DNA of 9,489 nucleotides, from assembly GCA_013044425.1 (NCBI GenBank), contig JABEUK010000200.1, positions 1 to 9,489 of the forward strand, written 5' to 3'. Source of the DNA: Thermoplasmata archaeon (GTDB lineage: Archaea; Thermoplasmatota; Thermoplasmata; Lutacidiplasmatales; UBA184). The position numbers and the translations under genes were made by a program. Below are positions 1 to 6,428 of the stretch, piece after piece. Under the pieces are notes generated by a model. The model was not told where the DNA came from. It did not search any database and worked only from the letters and a program-made list of their open reading frames with translations. Positions within the stretch are counted from its first letter, which is position 1. Each line of letters opens with the position of its first letter.

Positions 1-17
1 CCCATGGCCGGTCGGCG

Positions 18-38
18 AGCCTGTAGGTTCGACAGGCT
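18..38. other. Small hairpin upstream of the acetyltransferase
   Basis: AGCCTGT (18-24) and ACAGGCT (32-38) form a perfect 7-bp inverted repeat with a 7-nt loop, followed by only a short T run (38-40). It could be the 3' end structure of a gene lying left of the window, or chance. The loop contains GTTCGA, which recalls a tRNA T-loop, but the flanks do not pair as a T-arm and no acceptor or anticodon arm is present. The rest of 1-118 shows no gene or clear promoter. Confidence 0.25.
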
Positions 39-118
39 TTCATCTCGGCGAGACTGACCCTCTGCGAACGCCCGGCCCGGCCGGGGCCGACATCGCCGCG
101 GGCGCTCGCGAGACCGCA

Positions 119-583
119 ATGTCTACCGAGACGCTGGACCCAGACCACCTCACCGACCACGTGATCGATCTGTACGTGAAGGTGAAGGACCCTGCGGACC
201 CCGCTCGGGGCCACGTTCCCCAGTACCATTACAAGATCACGCTCCACGGGTCGGAGGAAGAGATCGGGACCATTCGATTGAGGATCGGCGATCACCCGGC
301 CCTCCTCACGGCCGGGCACCTAGGGTACTTCGTCGCCGAAGGCTACCGGGGTCGACACTTCGCGGAGCGAGCCTGTCGCCTGCTCGCGCCGGTGGCGCTC
401 GAGCACGGGATGACGACGATCATCCTCACGTGCGACCCGGCGAACGCCGCTTCGCGTCGGACCTGTGAGCGGCTCGGGGCGCACTTCGCCGGGATCTTCG
501 GGGTCCCTACCGACCACGAGATGTATCAGAAGGGTGCGCGGATGGTCTGCAGGTACGACTGGGTACTGAACACCCAGAGCTGA
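119..583 (+). CDS. GNAT-family N-acetyltransferase (RimJ/RimL-like)
   Basis: A 154-residue cytosolic protein predicted to transfer an acetyl group from acetyl-CoA to an unknown amine. It has the GNAT core: motif A near residues 69-92 (GYFVAEGYRG, then the long helix) with the CoA pyrophosphate loop at R77-A82, and motif B near 102-122 (TCDPANAASRRTCERLGA). The ending MYQKGARMVCRYDW resembles a GNAT subfamily I recall with a YxxGxRxxCRY tail; that match is from memory. The loop reads RGRHFA, so His80 stands where many GNATs have Gly. ATG 119 is the first start in the window and leaves a plausible length, but the frame stays open to the left edge, so a longer N terminus is possible. No Shine-Dalgarno or TATA element is obvious. 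It converges on the sugar kinase gene, 23 bp away. The substrate cannot be read from sequence. Confidence 0.88.
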   Translation: MSTETLDPDHLTDHVIDLYVKVKDPADPARGHVPQYHYKITLHGSEEEIGTIRLRIGDHPALLTAGHLGYFVAEGYRGRHFAERACRLLAPVALEHGMTTIILTCDPANAASRRTCERLGAHFAGIFGVPTDHEMYQKGARMVCRYDWVLNTQS

Positions 584-606
584 TCGATCCCGCCGCGCCT
601 CGACCC

Positions 607-1608
607 TCACTCCTCGAAGACGAGCGAACTGCCCTGGATGTCGAGGCGGATGGGCTTCCTCATCAGGCCGAGCGAGCCGAGCGCGTGCTGGACGTCGCGC
701 TGGCGCTCGGGAGGTACGACGAAGAACAGGAATCCTCCTCCCCCCGCACCCAGGAGCTTGCCTCCGAAGGCCCCTTCGCGCTTCGCAACGGCACACCAGG
801 CGTCGATGGTCGGATTGGTGACGCCGTCCGAGAGCCGTCGTTTGAGCTCCCAGTTCTCCTCCATCAGCCGGCCGATCTCGGGAAGGTCGAGCTTCTCGAT
901 GGCGGCGGCGCTCTGGAGGGCGAGATCCTTCATCGCTCGGTACTCATCGATATGGCTCTCGATGGCGCTCGCCTGCTGCGCATGGATGGCCGACGAGGGT
1001 CGCTCGACCCCCGTGAAGAAGAGCATCAGGTTCTGGTTCAGGGTCTCGAGCGCGTCGTGGTCCACCTGCAGGCTCTGAACCGACACCGTGTCGTCCCGGT
1101 CCACCCGGATGAGATTCAGGCCGCCGTAGGCCGCCGTGTACTGGTCCTGGACTCCACCCGGCTCGTGAAGGATCTCGCGCTCGATCCGGACCGCCTCGCG
1201 CGCGAGCTGCCGGGGGCCGACTCGGTCGCCCCGCCAGGAGTGGAGCGCGTTCAGGACCCCGACCGCACAACTGCTGCTCGAACCGATCCCGGTGCCGCGC
1301 GAGGGCATCTGGGTCGCCGTGATGACCTGGATCCCGCTCGGAATCTGGAGCAGACGCATCGCCTCGCGGATCGAGCTGTGGGCGATCTCGTCGATGCTCT
1401 GCCGGGCGTCCTCGGTGACCCGGTAGCTGACGCGGATCTCGGAGGGTACGAAATTCTCCGCGACCATGACGTAGATCCCTTTGTTGATCGATCCCGCGAC
1501 GCACGCACCTCCTCCGAACCTTCGATAGTACTCCGGGAGGTCGGTGCCCCCGCCCGCGAACGTGACCCGAAAGGGCGTTTTCGAGATTACGGCGGTCTTC
1601 TCCGGCAC
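607..1608 (-). CDS. GHMP-family sugar kinase, HddA-like
   Basis: A 333-residue soluble kinase that phosphorylates a small metabolite, probably a sugar or sugar phosphate, with ATP. All three GHMP signatures are visible: motif 1 at residues 11-28 (TPFRVTFAGGGTDLPEYY), the ATP-binding loop at 102-113 (PSRGTGIGSSSS) and the C-terminal glycine motif at 284-297 (KLLGAGGGGFLFFV). Asp155 in GGVQDQY is the candidate catalytic base. TDLPEYY and the QDQY-AA-GG segment are characteristic of D-glycero-D-manno-heptose 7-phosphate kinases (HddA), and the length fits that family. The start is GTG at 1608: an in-frame TAG lies upstream with no other start between, and GAGG stands 7 nt before the GTG. The GYD gene lies 161 bp upstream on the same strand and may share a transcript. 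None of the usual heptose partners (GmhA isomerase, GmhB phosphatase, nucleotidyltransferase) is in the window, so heptose, fucose or another sugar remains possible. Confidence 0.9.
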   Translation of the reverse strand: MPEKTAVISKTPFRVTFAGGGTDLPEYYRRFGGGACVAGSINKGIYVMVAENFVPSEIRVSYRVTEDARQSIDEIAHSSIREAMRLLQIPSGIQVITATQMPSRGTGIGSSSSCAVGVLNALHSWRGDRVGPRQLAREAVRIEREILHEPGGVQDQYTAAYGGLNLIRVDRDDTVSVQSLQVDHDALETLNQNLMLFFTGVERPSSAIHAQQASAIESHIDEYRAMKDLALQSAAAIEKLDLPEIGRLMEENWELKRRLSDGVTNPTIDAWCAVAKREGAFGGKLLGAGGGGFLFFVVPPERQRDVQHALGSLGLMRKPIRLDIQGSSLVFEE

Positions 1609-1615
1609 CGGCTCG

Positions 1616-1619
1616 CCTC
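1616..1619 (-). promoter_or_regulatory. Shine-Dalgarno-like GAGG of the GHMP kinase
   Basis: On the minus strand GAGG ends 7 nt before the GTG at 1608. This supports the non-ATG start, which is otherwise fixed only by an upstream in-frame stop and the reach of motif 1. Confidence 0.45.
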
Positions 1620-1689
1620 GGCTGCGGTTCTCCGTAGGAGTCTAGGAGCTTATCGAGGTAGCGGTCGGCACCCCGGTCCCTCGCCCGGA

Positions 1690-1724
1690 TTCCATGCCGG
1701 GGCGCCATGGGCTTCCATGCCCCG
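1690..1724. repeat. Short direct and inverted repeats between GYD and kinase genes
   Basis: TTCCATGCC occurs at 1690-1698 and again at 1713-1721. CGGGGC (1698-1703) can pair with GCCCCG (1719-1724), and CCATG (1692-1696) with CATGG (1706-1710). They lie in the 161-bp gap between two minus-strand genes, which otherwise holds no convincing gene. A processing or termination element or a repressor site is possible; chance is also plausible at this base composition. Confidence 0.25.
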
Positions 1725-1769
1725 CTCCGAGACCTTCGGCGCCGGGGGTTCTCGGGGGAGCGGGCCGGC

Positions 1770-2060
1770 TCAGAGCTTCTCCACCAGCTCTCGGAACTCG
1801 GCGGCGGTCCAGCCCTTGAGTGTGATGGTCCGCGCGACTCCGCTCAGCCCGATCCCGAGCGCGAGGCGGTTCGCCACCTCGTCCGAAGGGAGTTCCGCGG
1901 TGACCACCGCGTCGTAGATCCCCATGGTATGCAGGCTGGTGGTCACCTTTCCACCGGCCGCGGCGATCGCCCGCTCGAAATCATAGGCACGCTTGGGTGA
2001 ATCCTTCACCGAATGGATGCCCTGATCGGTCAATTGCACGAGGAACACGTAGTTCGGCAT
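1770..2060 (-). CDS. GYD-domain protein
   Basis: A 96-residue protein covering essentially one GYD domain (Pfam GYD family). The N-terminal strand PNYVFLVQLTDQGI, the segment KDSPKRAYDFERAIAAAGGKV, the family-naming G-x-Y-D motif at residues 47-50 (MGIYDAVV) and the ending FRELVEKL all match the small, single-domain members found in bacteria and archaea. No membrane segment or signal peptide is seen. The family has no established biochemical role; it is thought to be a small alpha/beta fold that oligomerises. The ATG at 2058-2060 places the domain start directly at the N terminus. The same frame stays open far upstream, antisense to thrS, but that extension is low-complexity and not real. The gene is divergent from thrS across 132 bp, and the GHMP kinase lies downstream on the same strand. 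A weak T-rich element (TTTCTA on the minus strand, near 2089-2094) lies about 30 nt upstream. Confidence 0.9.
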   Translation of the reverse strand: MPNYVFLVQLTDQGIHSVKDSPKRAYDFERAIAAAGGKVTTSLHTMGIYDAVVTAELPSDEVANRLALGIGLSGVARTITLKGWTAAEFRELVEKL

Positions 2061-2069
2061 GGCTCTCGA

Positions 2070-2083
2070 CCGCCCGAGGGCGG
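2070..2083. promoter_or_regulatory. Perfect palindrome upstream of the GYD gene
   Basis: CCGCCC-GA-GGGCGG is a perfect 6+2+6 inverted repeat, 9 nt upstream of the GYD start codon and between it and a weak TATA-like element near 2091. The position suits a DNA-binding operator. With only two central bases it would not make a good RNA hairpin. GC-rich sequence makes chance occurrence quite possible. Confidence 0.25.
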
Positions 2084-2171
2084 ACGCGTAGAAAGCGCTG
2101 CCGGCCGCCAGAGGGGACGGTGCCGGTCGAAGGAACCTCTCGTCCGAACCCTTTTTGGGGAGGGGGGAGGT

Positions 2172-2190
2172 CGCCTCGTTCTCCGAGGCG
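2172..2190 (+). promoter_or_regulatory. Stem-loop directly before the thrS start codon
   Basis: CGCCTCG (2172-2178) and CGAGGCG (2184-2190) form a perfect 7-bp stem with the 5-nt loop TTCTC, ending 2 nt before the ATG at 2193. The right arm contains GAGG (2185-2188), the only nearby Shine-Dalgarno candidate, so folding would hide it. An upstream CTTTTTGGGG at 2151-2160 is a weak TATA-like candidate that would put the stem inside the transcript. A role in translation control is inference. Confidence 0.3.
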
Positions 2191-2192
2191 CG

Positions 2193-4112
2193 ATGTCCGA
2201 TCCCAGCACGGTGACCGTACGGCTCCCGGACGGGAGCGTGCGGGAGGTCCCGCGAGGCCGCACCGTGGGAGAGATCCTTCAGGCGTGGCGACCGGAGGAA
2301 TCCGCGACGTACCTCGCCGCGATCCTCGATGGGGTCGCCGTCGATCTCGACCGCCGGGTCGAGGCCGGCGCCGCCCTCTCCCCGCTCACCTTCGAGGATC
2401 GAGCGGGCCGGGACATCCTTCAGCACTCTGCGGCCCATCTCGTGGCGAAGGCGCTGACGGAGATCATCCCCGAGGCGAAGCCGACCCACGGACCCCCGAC
2501 GGACGAGGGCTTCTTCTACGATTTCGAGGTCCGGCCCCTGACCCCCGAGGACCTGGAGGAGATGCGCCGCGTGATCAACCGCACGGCTCGCGCGGGGGAC
2601 CGATTCCAACGCCGCGAGATCTCGAGGGCGGAGGCCGAAGAGATGTTCGCCACGAACCCCCATAAGCTCCGGTACATCCACGAGGCACCGGAGGGAGAGA
2701 CCGTCTCGGTGTACTCGACCGGCGACTTTGTCGACCTCTGCCGGGGTCCCCACGTCCCCGACACCCACTGGCTCGAAGGGGTTCACGTCCTCGGCTTCTC
2801 GGCCGTCCAGAGCACCGAAGGATCGGGCGCACCGCCGATCCAACGGGTGCGTGGGGTCGGGTTCCCTACTCGGGCGAAGCTCGACGCGTACCTGAAGATG
2901 CGCAAGGAGGCCGAAGCTCGAGATCACCGTGCGGTGGGAGCGAAGCTCCAGCTGTTCACCTTCTTCGAGGAGAGCCCGGGGTTCCCCGTCTGGCTCCCGA
3001 ACGGGATGATCGTGGTGCGCGAGCTGGAGCGGTTCGTGACCGAGCACCTGCACGAGTCCGGCTACTCGGAGGTCCGCACCCCGCTCCTGTTCGATGTCTC
3101 GGTCTACCAGACGAGCGGGCATTGGGAGCACTACCGGGAGAACATGTTCCTGACGACGAGCGAGGACCGTACGTTCGGCTGGAAGCCGATGAACTGCCCC
3201 GGCTCGATGATGATCTTCCGCTCGCGCGCGCGCAGTTACCGCGAGCTGCCGCTTCGTCTCGCCGAGTTCGCTCCGTTGCACCGCAACGAGGCCAGCGGCA
3301 CGCTGCATGGAATGACTCGGGTCCGGGAGTTTGTCCAGGACGATGCCCACCTCTTCGTATCGGAGGATCAGATCGAGCAGGAGATCCGGGTCCTCCTCGA
3401 ATGGGTACGCAGTGCGTTCACCACGTTCCACCTGGAATGGAGCTACGAACTGTCCACCCGGCCGGCGACGTACCTAGGAGACCAGGAGACCTGGGACCGC
3501 GCGGAGGCGACGCTCGAGAAGGTCCTGAAAGAGTCCGGTGTGCAGTACCGCGTCTCTCCCGGGGAGGGGGCGTTCTACGGCCCCAAGATCGACATCCACA
3601 TCCGCGACAGCATTGGGCGGCCGTGGCAGACGGGAACGATCCAGCTCGACTACCAGCAGCCGATCCGCTTCGCGCTCGAGTACCAGGGCGCGGACGGGAA
3701 GATGCACGCCCCGGTGGTCATCCACCGGACGATCCTCGGAAGCTGGGAACGGTTCCTCGGGGTCCTGCTGGAGCATTGCAACGGGCGGCTGCCTCCCTGG
3801 CTGTGCCCGGTACAGGTCCGCATCCTCCCCGTCGCCGACCGGCACGTGGAGCTCGCCCGGGGCCTCCTCGAGGAGCTCCGAGCGAGCCACCTTCGGGTCG
3901 AAGTCTCCGACACGCTCGAGACGCTCCCCAAGCGGGTCCGCGAAGCCGAGGTCGATCGCGTCCCGTACATCGCGGTCGTGGGCGATCAGGAGATCGGCGA
4001 CGGAACCGTCTCCCTTCGGATTCGCGGTGCGAAGGGCTCCGCGTCGTTTTCGCGCCCCGAGTTCATCGACCGGGTCTCGCGACGCGTGCGCGAGCGCGCC
4101 TTCGAACCCTAA
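2193..4112 (+). CDS. thrS: Threonyl-tRNA synthetase, bacterial architecture
   Basis: A 639-residue class II synthetase that activates threonine with ATP and charges tRNA-Thr in the cytosol. Domains in order: TGS (about 5-66); the second N-terminal editing domain (about 72-225), with H78-x3-H82 and C183-x3-H187 of the Ser-tRNA-Thr hydrolysis site; the linker with RDHRAVGAKLQLF; the catalytic core (about 260-535); the anticodon-binding domain (about 540-639). The zinc ligands that select threonine are all present: C335 (KPMNCPG), H386 (QDDAHLF) and H511 (VVIHRTILGS). After CPG there is Ser338, where many homologues have His. The TGS plus HxxxH editing layout is that of bacterial ThrRS; many archaea instead use an enzyme with a D-aminoacyl-tRNA deacylase-like editing domain, or a split enzyme. 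The frame is open 60 codons further upstream, but ATG 2193 begins exactly at the TGS domain and the upstream part is unconserved-looking. Length and all key residues indicate an active enzyme. Confidence 0.97.
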   Translation: MSDPSTVTVRLPDGSVREVPRGRTVGEILQAWRPEESATYLAAILDGVAVDLDRRVEAGAALSPLTFEDRAGRDILQHSAAHLVAKALTEIIPEAKPTHGPPTDEGFFYDFEVRPLTPEDLEEMRRVINRTARAGDRFQRREISRAEAEEMFATNPHKLRYIHEAPEGETVSVYSTGDFVDLCRGPHVPDTHWLEGVHVLGFSAVQSTEGSGAPPIQRVRGVGFPTRAKLDAYLKMRKEAEARDHRAVGAKLQLFTFFEESPGFPVWLPNGMIVVRELERFVTEHLHESGYSEVRTPLLFDVSVYQTSGHWEHYRENMFLTTSEDRTFGWKPMNCPGSMMIFRSRARSYRELPLRLAEFAPLHRNEASGTLHGMTRVREFVQDDAHLFVSEDQIEQEIRVLLEWVRSAFTTFHLEWSYELSTRPATYLGDQETWDRAEATLEKVLKESGVQYRVSPGEGAFYGPKIDIHIRDSIGRPWQTGTIQLDYQQPIRFALEYQGADGKMHAPVVIHRTILGSWERFLGVLLEHCNGRLPPWLCPVQVRILPVADRHVELARGLLEELRASHLRVEVSDTLETLPKRVREAEVDRVPYIAVVGDQEIGDGTVSLRIRGAKGSASFSRPEFIDRVSRRVRERAFEP

Positions 4113-4200
4113 TTCGGGACACTGGGCGCCTCCTCTGCTCCGGAGCGATCCCGTCACCGAATGCTCGGGCCGGAGCGTCCAAGGGCACCGACCCACCGCC

Positions 4201-4230
4201 CCGACCGTGCTTTTTTAATAGCGGGGTCGG
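4201..4230 (+). promoter_or_regulatory. hppA promoter: T-rich TATA box inside an inverted repeat
   Basis: CTTTTTTAATAG (4210-4221) is the most A/T-rich stretch in the 148-bp gap between thrS and hppA and fits an archaeal TATA box. A start about 25 nt downstream (near 4241) would give a short leader that includes GGAG at 4250. CCGACC (4201-4206) and GGTCGG (4225-4230) flank it as an exact 6-bp inverted repeat, with another CCGACC at 4188-4193. The six-T run could also end thrS transcription, since archaeal polymerase stops at T tracts. Confidence 0.5.
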
Positions 4231-4249
4231 TACGCGCGACCAGCACCAC

Positions 4250-4253
4250 GGAG
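4250..4253 (+). promoter_or_regulatory. Shine-Dalgarno GGAG of hppA
   Basis: GGAG lies 7 nt before the ATG at 4261. This supports that ATG as the start, which also places the first predicted membrane helix right after the N terminus. Confidence 0.55.
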
Positions 4254-4260
4254 TAGAGTC

Positions 4261-6387
4261 ATGGGACTGAGCACCTTCCAACTGGAAATCCTGATCCTCG
4301 TCGCCTCGGTCCTCGCACTCGCGTATGCCGCGGTGATGACGCTGTTCGTCCTGCGTCAGTCGGACGGAAACGACCGGATGCGCTCGATCGGCGACGCGAT
4401 CCGAGAGGGGGCCAATGCGTTCCTGCGCCGGGAGTACACGATCGTGTTCAGCGTGGCGATCGCCCTCGCGATCGTCATCGCCTTCGCGTTCGGGATCGGG
4501 GGCATCGGACCCGCCCTCGCGATCGGATTCCTCTTCGGCGCTGCGGGCAGCGCGCTCGCGGGAGCGATCGGGATGTACGTCAGCGTCCGGGCGAACGTGC
4601 GGACCGCGGCCAAGGCCGAAAAGAGCGATCTTGCTTCGACCATGCGATTCGCGTTCTACGGCGGCACCGTGACGGGCCTCTCCGTCGCGGGACTCGCGCT
4701 CCTCGAACTCGTCGGGTTCTACATGGCGTTCGGCGGCAACGTCTCAAGCATGGTCGGACTCCTCTTCGGGGCGTCCCTCATGAGCCTCTTCGCCCGGGTC
4801 GGCGGCGGGATCTACACGAAGGGCGCGGACGTCGGCGCCGACCTCATCGGCAAGGTCGAGGCGGGCATTCCCGAGGACGACCCCCGGAACCCCGCCGTGA
4901 TCGCAGACAACGTCGGGGACAACGTCGGAGACTGCGCGGGAATGGCCGCGGACCTGTTCGAGACCTACGTCGTCACGGCGGTCAGCGCGATGCTCCTCGC
5001 CTACTTCATCGGGAGCGTCATCACGACCAACTACCCCAACGCGATCCTGTATCCGCTCGTCGTCTGCGCCTGGGCGATCGTGGCCACGATCGTCGGGATC
5101 GCGTTCGTGCGGATGCGACCCGGGGGCACCATCATGGGCGCCCTCTACCAAGGGCTCGGCGCGACCACGGTCGTCGGCGTCGTGGGCCTATTCTACCTCA
5201 ACTACACGTTGATGAACGGCAACTGGGGGATGTTCGTCGCCACGGTGGTCGGGCTCGTCGTGATGGTCCTGATCGTCCTCGCGACCGATTACTACACGAA
5301 CTCCAGCTATCGACCGGTCAAGAAGATCGCCGAAGCGGCCCAGGCCGGAGCCGGCACGACGGTCATCACGGGCCTCGGTGTGGGTCTCGAGGCGGTCTGG
5401 ATCTCGGGCATCTCGATCGTGGGGGCCATCCTCATCGCTTACACCGCCGTGGGCTGGCAGGGCTGGACGACCGCCCCCACTCCCGAGCTCGGGCTCTACG
5501 GGATCGGCCTCGCGGCCGCGAGCATGCTGGCGGTCACGGGCATGATCATCTCGATCGATGCGTTCGGCCCGATCACCGACAACGCCGGAGGGATCGCCGA
5601 GATGGCCGGGCTCCCGGCGGAAGCGCGCGCGATCACCGATCCATTGGACGCGGTCGGGAACACCACCAAGGCGATCACCAAGGGATACGCCATCGGCTCG
5701 GCCGTCCTCGCCTCGCTCGCGCTGTTCGCGGCGTACACCTTCGCGACCGCCCAGGCGTGGTGCGGGAGCGGCTCCTCGGTGACGCTCAGCTGCTGGACCT
5801 CCTTCACGAGCATGCTGACGATCGACCAGCCGCTCATCGTCGCGGGCCTGATCATCGGTGCGATCCTGCCGTTCTTCTTCACCTCGTTCCTGATGGAAGC
5901 GGTCGGGGTCGCGGCGAAGGCGATCGTCTTCGAGGTACGCCGCCAGTTCAAGGAGATCCCCGGCATCCTCGCGGGCACGGCGAAGCCCGAGTACGGCACC
6001 TGCGTCGACATCGTCACGGTCACCGCGATCCGCCAGCTCGCCGTACCCGCGATCATTGCGGTCTCCGTCCCGCTCGCGGTCGGCTTCCTGCTCGGACCCA
6101 TCGCCCTCGCGGGGGTCCTGCTCGGGGTCATCCTCTCCGGCTTCCCGCTCGCGATCATGATGACCACGGGGGGCGCCGCCTGGGACAATGGCAAGAAGTA
6201 CATCGAGCTCGGTCACTTCGGCGGCAAGGGCTCCGATGCCCACAAGGCCGCGGTCGTCGGCGACACCGTGGGAGACGCGACCAAGGACACCGCGGGACCC
6301 GCCATCAACCCGCTCATCAAGGTCGTGAACACCGTCTCGATCCTATTCATCGCGCTCATCGTGGCGCACGCGGTCATCGGGATCTAG
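4261..6387 (+). CDS. hppA: Membrane-bound proton-translocating pyrophosphatase
   Basis: A 708-residue multi-spanning membrane enzyme that couples pyrophosphate hydrolysis to ion pumping across the cytoplasmic membrane. The family signature is complete: GGGIYTKGADVGADLIGKVE (181-200), then DDPRNPAVIADNVGDNVGD (206-224) and CAGMAADLFE, whose acidic residues bind Mg-pyrophosphate. Further active-site blocks are ITDNAGGIAEM (438-448), WDNGKKYIE (641-649) and DAHKAAVVGDTVGDATKDTAGP (659-680). Length and about 16 hydrophobic segments match the family. GNTTKAITKG puts Lys470 where K+-dependent enzymes have Ala, so this should be the K+-independent class; known Na+-pumping members need K+, so H+ is the likely ion. 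An unusual extracytoplasmic loop (about 496-522) holds Cys501 and Cys511. The gene has its own TATA-like element and Shine-Dalgarno site, and a stem-loop follows the stop. It lets the cell recover energy from biosynthetic pyrophosphate. Confidence 0.97.
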   Translation: MGLSTFQLEILILVASVLALAYAAVMTLFVLRQSDGNDRMRSIGDAIREGANAFLRREYTIVFSVAIALAIVIAFAFGIGGIGPALAIGFLFGAAGSALAGAIGMYVSVRANVRTAAKAEKSDLASTMRFAFYGGTVTGLSVAGLALLELVGFYMAFGGNVSSMVGLLFGASLMSLFARVGGGIYTKGADVGADLIGKVEAGIPEDDPRNPAVIADNVGDNVGDCAGMAADLFETYVVTAVSAMLLAYFIGSVITTNYPNAILYPLVVCAWAIVATIVGIAFVRMRPGGTIMGALYQGLGATTVVGVVGLFYLNYTLMNGNWGMFVATVVGLVVMVLIVLATDYYTNSSYRPVKKIAEAAQAGAGTTVITGLGVGLEAVWISGISIVGAILIAYTAVGWQGWTTAPTPELGLYGIGLAAASMLAVTGMIISIDAFGPITDNAGGIAEMAGLPAEARAITDPLDAVGNTTKAITKGYAIGSAVLASLALFAAYTFATAQAWCGSGSSVTLSCWTSFTSMLTIDQPLIVAGLIIGAILPFFFTSFLMEAVGVAAKAIVFEVRRQFKEIPGILAGTAKPEYGTCVDIVTVTAIRQLAVPAIIAVSVPLAVGFLLGPIALAGVLLGVILSGFPLAIMMTTGGAAWDNGKKYIELGHFGGKGSDAHKAAVVGDTVGDATKDTAGPAINPLIKVVNTVSILFIALIVAHAVIGI

Positions 6388-6428
6388 GGCCGTACGGACC
6401 TACGGGTGGCGTCCGGGCGGGACGGCCC
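6387..6428 (+). terminator. Nested stem-loop immediately after hppA
   Basis: Starting at the last base of the hppA stop codon, GGGCCGT (6387-6393) pairs with ACGGCCC (6422-6428), and inside it CGGAC (6395-6399) pairs with GTCCG (6411-6415). ACGGACC (6394-6400) could alternatively pair with GGTCCGT (6454-6460). No T tract follows, so it is not a standard intrinsic terminator; it may protect the 3' end of the mRNA. The remaining spacer up to 6580 shows no convincing gene or RNA. Confidence 0.35.

Noticed and set aside
18..38. Possible tRNA T-arm (GGTTCGA)
   Set aside because: The stem that forms does not place TTCGA in a standard seven-base T-loop, and no other tRNA arm pairs nearby.
944..1708. 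A 254-codon minus frame overlapping the GHMP kinase
   Set aside because: Its content is Arg/Pro/Gly-rich with no domain, and the kinase frame carries all three GHMP motifs.
2013..2192. Sixty-codon upstream extension of thrS
   Set aside because: It overlaps the start of the GYD gene, is Arg/Gly-rich, and the TGS domain starts at ATG 2193.
2061..3431. N-terminal extension of the GYD frame antisense to thrS (over 450 codons)
   Set aside because: The GYD domain begins exactly at the ATG at 2060; the extension lies opposite conserved ThrRS sequence and shows no domain.
4137..4146. Ten-base palindrome GCTCCGGAGC between thrS and hppA
   Set aside because: It has no T tract and lies well upstream of the promoter; such GC palindromes are expected by chance here.
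5188..6243. A 351-codon open frame antisense to hppA
   Set aside because: Asp/Arg/Gly-rich low complexity, the complement of membrane-helix codons in hppA.
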